Positions 1 to 6,530 of a DNA stretch of 21,873 bases are shown here, in pieces. Source of the stretch: Acetobacteraceae bacterium (lineage in GTDB: Bacteria; Pseudomonadota; Alphaproteobacteria; Acetobacterales; Acetobacteraceae). Position numbers and translations under genes: made by a program. The stretch spans positions 3,420-25,292 of the forward strand of contig PLSZ01000333.1 of NCBI GenBank assembly GCA_003164305.1, read 5' to 3'. Position 1 is the first letter of the stretch. Every line of letters begins with the position of its first letter. The notes beneath the pieces were generated by a model, which was not told the origin of the DNA, searched no databases, and saw only the letters and a list, made by a program, of their open reading frames with translations.

Positions 1-1062
1 CCCTTCACGCTGACCACGATCGGCTTCGGCGTCGGCGGTGTGCTGATGGGCCGGGTATCGGATCGGTTCGGCATCGTCGTACCGGTGCTGATTGGCGCTG
101 GCGCTTTGGGGCTCGGCTACGTACTGGCGGCACTGGCGGGTGGCTTGTGGCAGTTCGCTCTGGCGTATGGATTGTTGATCGGCACGCTCGGCAGCGCGGC
201 GACGTTCGTGCCTTTAATGGCGGATATTTCCCGGTGGTTTGAACGGCGGCGCGGCATCGCGGTCGCGTTATGCGCCTCGGGCAATTACATCGCGGGCACG
301 GTCTGGCCGCCGCTGGTGGATTATCTGATCGGGACGATAGGGTGGCGATCGGCGCACGTAACGATCGGCGCGTTGTGCGTGTTGGTGATGGTGCCGTTGG
401 CTTTGCTGCTGCGCGCGCCGGCGCCAATTCGACCAGCACACACCGCGGCTTTGGTCTCGCGGTTTCCGCGGGTGGTGGGTTTGGCGCCTAGTACGTTGCA
501 ACTGTTGCTCGCGATCGCGGGGTTGGCATGTTGCGTCGCGATGTCGATGCCGCAGGTGCATATCGTCGCTTATTGCGGCGACCTGGGATACGGCGTGGCG
601 AACGGCGCGCGCATGTTGTCGTTGATGATGGGGTTCGGCATCGTCAGCCGGGTCGCGTCCGGTTTCATCGCCGATAAAGTGGGCGGGATGATGACGCTGG
701 CGATGGGCTCGGCGGCGCAAATGACCGCTCTGGCGCTGTATCTGACCAGCGATGGGTTGGTGTCGCTGTATGTGATTTCCGCGATGTTCGGCTTGTTCCA
801 GGGCGGCCTGGTACCGAGCTACGCGATTGTCATTCGAGAGAACTTTCCCGCCAGCGAAGCCGGCACACGTGTCGGACTCGTGATGATGATGACGCTGCTC
901 GGCATGGCGTTGGGCGGTTGGATGTCGGGGGAGATTTTCGACCTGACCGGGTCGTACCGCGCGGCGTTCGCCAACGGCGTCGCGTGGAACGCGCTGAACC
1001 TGGCGATCGCGGTGTTTTTGCTGAGCCGCCGGCGCGGACGGAGCGTGGTCAAAGCGGCGTGA
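1..1062 (+). CDS. MFS transporter, 3' part (start lies before the window)
   Basis: Frame 1 is open from the first base. The residues before the first internal Met (PFTLTTIGFG...) and the loop GRVSDRFG, which is the family's conserved cytoplasmic loop 2-3 motif, show that only the N-terminal one or two membrane helices are missing. About ten hydrophobic helices follow, with a basic cytoplasmic stretch (WFERRRG) that matches the loop in monocarboxylate/oxalate-formate-type MFS carriers. The protein ends in a basic tail (SRRRGRS). It should sit in the inner membrane and move a small organic anion; the substrate cannot be read from the sequence. The stop is 6 bp from the stop of the convergent aminotransferase, with no terminator hairpin between them. 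It is a distant relative of the MFS carrier at 19061-20359, not a duplicate. Confidence 0.85.
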   Translation, partial: PFTLTTIGFGVGGVLMGRVSDRFGIVVPVLIGAGALGLGYVLAALAGGLWQFALAYGLLIGTLGSAATFVPLMADISRWFERRRGIAVALCASGNYIAGTVWPPLVDYLIGTIGWRSAHVTIGALCVLVMVPLALLLRAPAPIRPAHTAALVSRFPRVVGLAPSTLQLLLAIAGLACCVAMSMPQVHIVAYCGDLGYGVANGARMLSLMMGFGIVSRVASGFIADKVGGMMTLAMGSAAQMTALALYLTSDGLVSLYVISAMFGLFQGGLVPSYAIVIRENFPASEAGTRVGLVMMMTLLGMALGGWMSGEIFDLTGSYRAAFANGVAWNALNLAIAVFLLSRRRGRSVVKAA

Positions 1063-1068
1063 AGTTCC

Positions 1069-2442
1069 TCATTCGCGCAGCGTCTTCCACGTATCGTCCA
1101 ACGCGCGCCGCAACCGGAGCATCACCTCGTCGATCTCCGCTTCGGTAATGATCAACGGTGGCGAGAACGCGATCCGATCGCCGATAAAGCGCGCGATCAA
1201 CCCATGCTCCTGGGCATATGTCTGCGCCGTGGCGCCGACTTTCAACGCCGGATCGAAGGGCGCGCGGGTTTCCTTGTTGGCGACCATCTCCAGCGCCGCG
1301 ATCATGCCGACACCGCGCACGTCGCCAACCAGAGGATGATCGGCGAGGCCCTTCGCCGCCTGTTGCAGATAAGGCCCCACTTCCCGGACATGACCCAGCA
1401 TGTCGATTTCTTCGTAGATCCTGAGCGTTTCCATGGCGACGGCGGTCGTCACGGGGTGTCCGGCGTAAGTGAACCCGTGTGCGAAATTGCCGAGTTTCCG
1501 GCTTTCGTCCAGCATGGCCTCGAACACCCGCTGGTTGATCAACGTGGCGGAGATCGGCTGCATCCCAGCCGACAAAGCCTTGGCGCAGGAGATCATGTCG
1601 GGCTTCAGGTCGAACGTCTGACTGCCCCACATGTTGCCGGTCCGGCCGAAGCCGCAGATCACCTCATCGGCGATGAACAGCAGGTCATATTTTCGGATAA
1701 CCGCCTGCGTTTTCTCCCAGTAAGTGCGCGGCGGGACGATGCCGCCGCCGGCGCCCATCACCGGTTCGGCGATGAAGGCGCCGACGGTATCGGGGCCCTC
1801 GCGCAGGATCAGTTGTTCCAGCGAGGCGGCCATTCGGGTGGCGAACATTTCCTCGCTCTCGCCGGTTTCGTGGCGGCGGTAGTAATGCGGGAACTCGGTG
1901 TGCGGAAAGCCGGGGAACGGCAGGCCGAAATCGGCGTGCATGTCGGGTTTGCCCGAGGCCGAGATCGAGGCCGAGGTGCTGCCGTGATAGCCCATGTGCC
2001 GGCCAATGATCTTGCGTTTCTCCGGCTTGCCGATCGCCGCGTGGTAGTACCAGACCAGCTTGATCGCGGTGTCGTTGGCCTCGGAGCCCGAGCACTGGAA
2101 CAGCACCTTGCTCATCGGTACCGGGGCGATCGACAGCAGTTTCTCAGCCAGATCGACGGCGTTTTCCTGCGTCGTGCCGCGGTACAGATGATAATAGCCA
2201 AGCTTGCGCATCTGCTCATAAGCGACCCGCGCGAGGCGCTCGGACGCATAGCCGAGCGACGCGCACCACAACCCCGCCGCGGCATCGATATAGCGCTTGC
2301 CAGTATCGTCTGTAATGAAACAACCGTCGCCACCGCCGACGACGAACGGCCCTTCCTCCAGATGCCGGACGAGATTGGTCTGCGGATGCACGATGCTGGC
2401 GATGTCGCGGGCCTGAACGGAATTGGGCGCGAGGTAGGTCAT
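1069..2442 (-). CDS. Aspartate aminotransferase family protein (class III, PLP-dependent omega-transaminase)
   Basis: This 457-residue protein has the full set of class III aminotransferase marks: the PLP phosphate-binding CSGSEAND (117-124), YHG (152-154), AEP (225-227), ADEV with the PLP-N1-contacting Asp259, and the Schiff-base lysine K288 in SCAKAL; HGFTYAGHP (322-330) is the second-subunit phosphate-binding region. Length is normal for the omega-amino acid:pyruvate/acyl-CoA-type transaminases (about 450). It should transfer an amino group from an omega- or beta-amino compound to pyruvate or 2-oxoglutarate in the cytoplasm. The ATG at 2442 has AGAGG about 9 bases upstream and gives the expected N terminus. 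It is a single-gene unit, convergent with the MFS gene downstream. The family is certain; the amine substrate is not. Confidence 0.93.
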   Translation of the reverse strand: MTYLAPNSVQARDIASIVHPQTNLVRHLEEGPFVVGGGDGCFITDDTGKRYIDAAAGLWCASLGYASERLARVAYEQMRKLGYYHLYRGTTQENAVDLAEKLLSIAPVPMSKVLFQCSGSEANDTAIKLVWYYHAAIGKPEKRKIIGRHMGYHGSTSASISASGKPDMHADFGLPFPGFPHTEFPHYYRRHETGESEEMFATRMAASLEQLILREGPDTVGAFIAEPVMGAGGGIVPPRTYWEKTQAVIRKYDLLFIADEVICGFGRTGNMWGSQTFDLKPDMISCAKALSAGMQPISATLINQRVFEAMLDESRKLGNFAHGFTYAGHPVTTAVAMETLRIYEEIDMLGHVREVGPYLQQAAKGLADHPLVGDVRGVGMIAALEMVANKETRAPFDPALKVGATAQTYAQEHGLIARFIGDRIAFSPPLIITEAEIDEVMLRLRRALDDTWKTLRE

Positions 2443-2474
2443 CGGGGTTGCCTCTGATGGAGGTTAAGAAAAGC

Positions 2475-2503
2475 TTTATCCACCCGATTCGCGGCGCTGA
2501 AAA
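2475..2503 (-). promoter_or_regulatory. Weak candidate sigma70 promoter for the aminotransferase
   Basis: On the minus strand TTTTCA and GATAAA are 17 bp apart, each matching 4 of 6 consensus bases, with the -10 about 33 bp before the aminotransferase ATG. Spacing and position fit; the hexamers are weak, so this is only a candidate. Confidence 0.25.
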
Positions 2504-2561
2504 GTTTTCTTGCATCCGGAGGCGAATCGCGTGCAGTCTTCCTCCTGTCGTAGCAACAACC

Positions 2562-2576
2562 GAAAGGAGGTGATCC
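2562..2576 (+). promoter_or_regulatory. Extended Shine-Dalgarno sequence, 15-nt match to the 16S rRNA tail
   Basis: GAAAGGAGGTGATCC is complementary over all 15 bases to the usual bacterial 16S rRNA 3' tail (GGATCACCTCCTTTC, from general knowledge). GGAGG ends 7 bases before a GTG codon at 2578, the ideal distance. Ordinary ribosome binding sites in this window match 4-6 bases. CCTCCT at 2541-2546 could pair with AGGAGG at 2565-2570 across an 18-base loop and hide the site. Confidence 0.6.
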
Positions 2577-2577
2577 T

Positions 2578-2643
2578 GTGTCTCATTGTATAGTGGCATA
2601 CCTTGCCGTGACCAGGATCGCCGGCGCACAAGCGGCGGCGTAA
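2578..2643 (+). CDS. Possible small ORF / leader peptide, 21 codons
   Basis: A GTG start placed 7 bases after an exceptionally strong ribosome binding site opens a 21-codon frame ending in TAA. The peptide begins MSHCIVAYLAVTRIAG and ends in an Ala-rich tail; it has one Cys, a short hydrophobic stretch and no run of a single regulated amino acid, so it does not look like a classical amino-acid attenuator. Two hairpins follow within 70 bp and tag follows 92 bp after the stop. It may be a stand-alone small protein gene, a leader controlling tag, or a structured RNA with translation as its sensor. I do not recognise the peptide. The ribosome binding site is what makes translation credible. Confidence 0.4.
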   Translation: MSHCIVAYLAVTRIAGAQAAA

Positions 2644-2652
2644 GATACTCCG

Positions 2653-2666
2653 GTCCGGCAACGGAC
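2653..2666 (+). other. Small hairpin with GNRA tetraloop
   Basis: GTCCG-GCAA-CGGAC forms a 5-bp stem capped by a GCAA (GNRA) tetraloop, starting 9 bases after the small ORF's stop codon. It is short, but its pairing with the larger GNRA-capped hairpin just downstream suggests a folded RNA. Confidence 0.4.
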
Positions 2667-2680
2667 AGTCACTCACAATG

Positions 2681-2710
2681 GAAGGCTCCCGGGGTAACCC
2701 GGGAGCCTTC
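2681..2710 (+). terminator. 13-bp perfect hairpin, terminator- or attenuator-like
   Basis: GAAGGCTCCCGGG pairs perfectly with CCCGGGAGCCTTC around a GTAA tetraloop. There is no T-tract on either strand (GTTGCATTCC follows on the plus strand), so a canonical intrinsic terminator is not shown. Its place, after the small ORF and 26 bp before the tag ATG, suits either the end of a small transcript or attenuation of tag. Confidence 0.45.
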
Positions 2711-2735
2711 GTTGCATTCCGGAGCACTTTCGCAC

Positions 2736-3293
2736 ATGCGCTGTTCCTGGGCTGAGAACGCCGACGCGACGATGCAGGCCTACCACGACACCGAGTGGGG
2801 CGTGCCGCATCACGACGATCGCGCGTTGTTTGAACTGATCACGCTGGAGGGAGCCCAGGCGGGCTTGTCGTGGCGGACGGTGCTGGCGCGGAGGGAGGGG
2901 TATCGGGCGGCGTTTCAGGGCTTCGATATCGCTCGGGTCGCGGCGATGACCGACGCGGACCTGTCATCCGTGCTGACCGAAGCGGCCGTGATCCGGCACC
3001 GGCTTAAAATCTGGTCCGCGCGAGACAATGCCCGGGTGGCGCTGGATGTGATCGCGGAGCATGGCAGTCTCGACTCCTGGTTGTGGTCATTTGTCGATGG
3101 TCAACCAATCGTCAATCACTGGCGCGAGCCCGGTCAGGTGCCGGCGACGACCGAGATTTCCGATCACATGAGCAAGGCGCTGCGCAAGCGGGGTTTCCGC
3201 TTTGTCGGCTCCACGATATGCTACGCGTTCATGCAGGCGACCGGGATGGTCGATGATCATCTGGTGACGTGTACCGTTAAAGGAATCCGCTGA
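2736..3293 (+). CDS. tag: DNA-3-methyladenine glycosylase I
   Basis: This enzyme removes N3-methyladenine from alkylated DNA in the first step of base excision repair. The 185-residue protein starting at the ATG MRCSWA is collinear with E. coli Tag: zinc ligands C3 (C4 in E. coli), H17, H175 and C179, catalytic-pocket residues Y16, E38 and W46, and the signature YHDTEWGVP. The frame is open 50 codons further upstream, but that extension would run through the 13-bp hairpin and has no family match, so the internal ATG is chosen. The ribosome binding site is modest (GGAG about 11 bases upstream). The stop TGA is directly followed by the ATG of the M20 amidohydrolase (TGAATG), so translation of the two is probably coupled. 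Upstream lies the small-ORF/hairpin element, which could control it. Confidence 0.95.
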   Translation: MRCSWAENADATMQAYHDTEWGVPHHDDRALFELITLEGAQAGLSWRTVLARREGYRAAFQGFDIARVAAMTDADLSSVLTEAAVIRHRLKIWSARDNARVALDVIAEHGSLDSWLWSFVDGQPIVNHWREPGQVPATTEISDHMSKALRKRGFRFVGSTICYAFMQATGMVDDHLVTCTVKGIR

Positions 3294-4712
3294 ATGCGAA
3301 ACACCGACGAAATCTGGCGGCTGGTTGACGCGAAGCAGGACGAATTTATCGGATTGTCCGATCGCGTCTGGGAGATTCCCGAACTGTGCTATGGCGAATT
3401 CAAATCCTGCGCCGAACATACCGCGATGCTGCGGGAACAAGGGTTCCGGGTGACCGAGAATGTCGCCGGCATTCCGACCGCCGTCATGGGCGAAGCGGGC
3501 GAAGACGGTCCGGTGATCGCCATTCTGGGCGAGTATGACGCCCTGCCCGGCCTGTCGCAGGAGGCCGGTGTCGCCGAACCGAGGCCTCTGCCAGGCCCAG
3601 GATTCGGGCATGGGTGTGGACATAATATGCTGGGGGCGGCGTCGTTGCTCGCGGCGACGGCGGTGAAGGATTATCTGGCGGCGCATGGGGTTAAAGGCCG
3701 TGTGCGATACTACGGCTGCCCGGCTGAGGAAGGTGGCGCGGCGAAAGGCTTCATGGTTCGCGCCGGCGCGTTTTCCGATGTGGATATCGCGATTTCCTGG
3801 CATCCGGGCGCGTTCGCCGGATTGAACGAACCGTTGTCGCTGGCGAACACGCGCATCGACTTCGCGTTCACCGGCCGCGCCTCGCACGCCGCCGCGGCGC
3901 CTCAATTGGGCCGCAGCGCGCTGGATGCGATGGAGCTGATGAACGTCGGCGTGAATTACATGCGGGAGCACATGCCGTCCGATGCGCGGGTGCATTACGC
4001 GGTGCTGGACGCGGGTGGCATCGCGCCGAATGTTGTCCAGGCCTTTGCCAAGGTTCGCTATTTGATCCGGGCGCGCAACCTGCCGGAACTCAATCGGCTG
4101 ATCGAGCGGGTGAAGAAAATCGCCGAGGGCGCCGCTTTGATGACGGAGACCTCGGTCAAGGCGACCGTGGTCAGCGCGGTGTCCAATCTTCTGGGCAACA
4201 CGCCGCTGGAGCGGGCGTTGCAGGACAATCTGGAACGCCTCGGCGCGCCGCCGTTCGACGACGCGGATCGGGCAACCGCCGCGAAATTCCAGGCGACGTT
4301 GTCGGAGGAAGATATCGAGAGTTCGTACCGCCGCGCCGGTGTACCGTATCGTCCTGGTCAATCGTTGTGCGACGCGATCGTTCCGCTGGACGCGCAGCGG
4401 GTGCCGATGATCGGCTCGACCGATGTAGGCGATGTCAGTTGGGTGGTGCCGACGGTGCAGGCTCGCGGCGCGACCTACGCGATCGGCACGCCGGGTCATT
4501 CGTGGCAGTTGACGGCTCAGGGGAAGTTGCCAGCGGCGCACAAGGGGCTTGTGCACGTGGCGAAGGTGATGGCGGGGACCGCGCTGGACGCGATGCAGGA
4601 CGACACGCTGCGGGCGCGGGCGATGGCGGACCTTCAGGCGCGGGTGACCCGGACGCCTTACGTTTGCCCGATCCCTGACGACGTGGAACCACCGATCCAG
4701 ATGTCAGCCTGA
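3294..4712 (+). CDS. M20 family amidohydrolase (AbgB-like)
   Basis: This 472-residue protein has the M20D peptidase/amidohydrolase metal-site marks: GHGCGHN (105-111; ligands C108 and H110), the catalytic/ligand pair E145-E146 in CPAEEGG, H170 in WHPG and H402 in GTPGHSW. A dimerisation domain with GRASHAAAAPQLGRSAL (194-210) lies in the middle. Length and motifs are closest to AbgB, the p-aminobenzoyl-glutamate hydrolase subunit (about 480), which cuts an amide between an aromatic amine or acid and an amino acid. There is no AbgA partner nearby, so it may act alone on another N-acyl amino acid. The start abuts the tag stop, with AAAGGA about 8 bases upstream. The last 9 bases overlap the convergent MBL-fold gene. 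Confidence 0.92.
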   Translation: MRNTDEIWRLVDAKQDEFIGLSDRVWEIPELCYGEFKSCAEHTAMLREQGFRVTENVAGIPTAVMGEAGEDGPVIAILGEYDALPGLSQEAGVAEPRPLPGPGFGHGCGHNMLGAASLLAATAVKDYLAAHGVKGRVRYYGCPAEEGGAAKGFMVRAGAFSDVDIAISWHPGAFAGLNEPLSLANTRIDFAFTGRASHAAAAPQLGRSALDAMELMNVGVNYMREHMPSDARVHYAVLDAGGIAPNVVQAFAKVRYLIRARNLPELNRLIERVKKIAEGAALMTETSVKATVVSAVSNLLGNTPLERALQDNLERLGAPPFDDADRATAAKFQATLSEEDIESSYRRAGVPYRPGQSLCDAIVPLDAQRVPMIGSTDVGDVSWVVPTVQARGATYAIGTPGHSWQLTAQGKLPAAHKGLVHVAKVMAGTALDAMQDDTLRARAMADLQARVTRTPYVCPIPDDVEPPIQMSA

Positions 4713-5501
4713 CTTCGGCTCGACATCCAGACGGCAAACGATGCCTTCCAGCGCCGGAGACACTGCCGGATAGCGGCGCATCACTTCCGGATCGTGACCC
4801 GGAACGATGTGCGCCGGCGTTGGCGCGTGCGCCTTCAGCGTGTCGAAGGCGTCGAGCATGTCGCCGATGTGAAACGCCGTGGTGAACGGGCGGTAGGTTT
4901 CCATGTTCTCGTAAAAATGCGTGACATCGGAGGCGAGGACAACTTTGCCTCGTTTCGTGTTCACACAGACGAATTGCAGACCGGCGGAATGGCCGCCGGT
5001 GGGAACAATGTTGATCCCGGGGACGACTTCGGCGGGGCCGTTATGGTAAGTGACCCTCCCGTCGAAGTTCAGCCGCACGATGCCGCAGACGTCGTCGGGT
5101 TCGAAGCTTTTCGCCAGTTGCTTATGGCGCATGTGATGGCCGACGGCGTAATGCATTTCCGGCTCCTGCAAATGGAAGCGGGCTTTCGGGAACTTGTGAA
5201 AATTGCCGACGTGATCGTAGTGCATGTGGGTCAGGATCACGTCCTCGACTTTTTCGACATCGACGTCGAGCAAGGCCAGCGAATCGATCGGGTCCCGTTC
5301 CAGTTTGCGTCCGCGCTTGCCGCCGCTTTCGGCGGTGAAGCCGATGTCGATCACGACGGCTCGGTCGGCGTTTTTCGCGACCCAGACGAAGTAATCCATC
5401 GGCATCGGGCCGTCGTGCGGATCGCCGCCGATGAAATGCTCATGCCGGCTTGCGTCTCGGGTGGCGTAGCGCAGCGCGAAGAGTTCGTATTCGGACATCA
5501 T
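4704..5501 (-). CDS. N-acyl homoserine lactonase-like metallo-beta-lactamase-fold hydrolase
   Basis: The 265-residue protein carries the complete two-metal site of the MBL fold: H92-x-H94-x-D96-H97 (HMHYDH), H171 in GGHSAG, bridging D192 and H236 in GHD. The order and spacing fit the AiiA/AttM-like lactonase branch, whose members open lactone rings. It is the third gene of an operon: its ATGATG start overlaps the TGA of the preceding LLM gene. AAAGGAACGG precedes either ATG (5501 or 5498); the first gives an ATGA overlap with 5-base spacing and is used here. An upstream in-frame extension to 5570 lies inside the LLM gene and is not used. Next to two oxygenases, hydrolysis of a lactone or ester pathway intermediate is more likely than quorum quenching, which is only an alternative. 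Confidence 0.88.
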   Translation of the reverse strand: MMSEYELFALRYATRDASRHEHFIGGDPHDGPMPMDYFVWVAKNADRAVVIDIGFTAESGGKRGRKLERDPIDSLALLDVDVEKVEDVILTHMHYDHVGNFHKFPKARFHLQEPEMHYAVGHHMRHKQLAKSFEPDDVCGIVRLNFDGRVTYHNGPAEVVPGINIVPTGGHSAGLQFVCVNTKRGKVVLASDVTHFYENMETYRPFTTAFHIGDMLDAFDTLKAHAPTPAHIVPGHDPEVMRRYPAVSPALEGIVCRLDVEPKSG

Positions 5502-6526
5502 TCCGTTCCTTTGGCGGGCCGCAGATCGGCCATCACGCGGGTCGTGAACAAATCGATGGAGTTGAGGCACGCGTCGCGCGCCATGTCACCGAACGCGAAG
5601 CGGCAGAGCACGTAGTTCAGGCCACCCTCGTCGATCGAGGTCTGCAGAAAATCGCGTACTTTGTCCGGCGTGCCCGCGATGGCGCGGCCCTGCGCTTCCG
5701 CTTCCTCGAAGGTTTCCGGGAAGACGGCGTGCGCGACCGGCATCATGTCGTGCAGTTTCCACAGCTTCAGGAAACTCTCGCGCCATTTGCCGTAGCCGGT
5801 GCGGGCAACCTCGAGCGCCTCTTTATTCGTTTCGGCGACGACGACGTGGCGGCCGACGCCCATCAATGGCATGTCGGCGGCGGCATGACCGGCATCCCGC
5901 CATTCGTTCCGGTAGTGGTCGGTGATCGCGCGCATGCCGGCACCGCCCAGATTGCCGACGATGTTGACCTTGTGCTGGACGCACCACGGCACGTGATCGG
6001 GGCGGCCCAGACCATACCACAATGGCGGACGCGGACGTTGATACGGTTCCATTTCGACGGGCACGTCACGATAATTGTAGTATTTTCCTTCGTAATTCAG
6101 GGTCTTCGACGTAAGGCCGCGCAGAATGACCTCCAGCGCCTCGGCGTACATCGCCGGCGTATCGTCCGGGTTCAGACCGTAATACCGCAACTCGATCGGA
6201 GAGATGCCGCGGCCGACACCGAACATCAGCCGTCCGCCGCTCATTTGATCGAGCATGCAGATCTCTTCCAGCAACTTGATCGGATGATACAGCGGCAACA
6301 GATACACCAGCGCACCGAAGCGCAATTGCTTCGTGCGCGCGGCGATGGCGGCGAGCCACGCGCCCGGCGACGGAGCAACACCCAGAGGCGTCGAGTGATG
6401 CTCGGCGACATGGTAGCCGTAAAACCCGGCGCGATCGTACGCCTCCACCAGCGCCATGCGGTCGTTGAAGAACTGGTCGAGTGGCACGTTCGCCCGGTCC
6501 ATGTGGTCAAAGACGCCGATTTTCAT
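5498..6526 (-). CDS. LLM class flavin-dependent oxidoreductase (luciferase-like monooxygenase)
   Basis: The 342-residue TIM-barrel protein begins MKIGVFDHM, the usual first strand of the family, and has AEHH (41-44), which corresponds to the EHH pair of bacterial luciferase alpha subunits, then ARTKQLRFGALVYLLPLYHP and SGGRLMFGVGRG, typical of strands 3-4 and the flavin phosphate site. It should use reduced FMN and oxygen to insert one oxygen, for example in a Baeyer-Villiger or desulfonation-type step. The ATG at 6526 is 4 bases after the Rieske gene's stop. An upstream extension to 6685 has no family similarity. It is the middle gene of Rieske-LLM-MBL. No flavin reductase gene is nearby, so reduced flavin must come from elsewhere. 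Confidence 0.92.
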   Translation of the reverse strand: MKIGVFDHMDRANVPLDQFFNDRMALVEAYDRAGFYGYHVAEHHSTPLGVAPSPGAWLAAIAARTKQLRFGALVYLLPLYHPIKLLEEICMLDQMSGGRLMFGVGRGISPIELRYYGLNPDDTPAMYAEALEVILRGLTSKTLNYEGKYYNYRDVPVEMEPYQRPRPPLWYGLGRPDHVPWCVQHKVNIVGNLGGAGMRAITDHYRNEWRDAGHAAADMPLMGVGRHVVVAETNKEALEVARTGYGKWRESFLKLWKLHDMMPVAHAVFPETFEEAEAQGRAIAGTPDKVRDFLQTSIDEGGLNYVLCRFAFGDMARDACLNSIDLFTTRVMADLRPAKGTE

Positions 6527-6530
6527 TTCG

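Larger units (their letters stand above)
2443..2735. other. Intergenic region with a small-ORF/hairpin element
   Basis: This 293-bp gap between divergent genes (aminotransferase leftwards, tag rightwards) is not empty. In plus-strand order it holds CCTCCT (2541-2546), a very strong Shine-Dalgarno sequence (2562-2576), a 21-codon ORF with a GTG start (2578-2643), a 5-bp hairpin with a GCAA tetraloop (2653-2666) and a 13-bp perfect hairpin with a GTAA tetraloop (2681-2710). The tag ATG comes 26 bp after the last hairpin. No convincing plus-strand sigma70 promoter was found ahead of it. Confidence 0.6.

Noticed and set aside
1204..2457. Long open frame opposite the aminotransferase
   Set aside because: It is a high-GC shadow of a gene with complete PLP motifs; its translation is His/Arg-rich with no family pattern. 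The same holds for 3087-4556, 13445-15031, 15314-16546 and 19010-21073.
2562..2576. Fragment of a 16S rRNA gene on the minus strand
   Set aside because: Only 15 bases match; the adjoining sequence on both sides differs from the conserved 16S tail and the spacing to a GTG start is that of a ribosome binding site.
2681..2710. Canonical Rho-independent terminator
   Set aside because: The stem is perfect but no T-tract follows on either strand, so it is recorded only as terminator- or attenuator-like.
2586..2735. N-terminal extension of tag
   Set aside because: It would translate the 13-bp hairpin, and the internal ATG reproduces E. coli Tag numbering at H17, E38, W46, H175 and C179.
4704..5501. 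Dedicated quorum-quenching AHL lactonase
   Set aside because: The metal site fits, but so do many MBL-fold hydrolases, and its operon with two oxygenases points to catabolism. No luxI or luxR gene is near.
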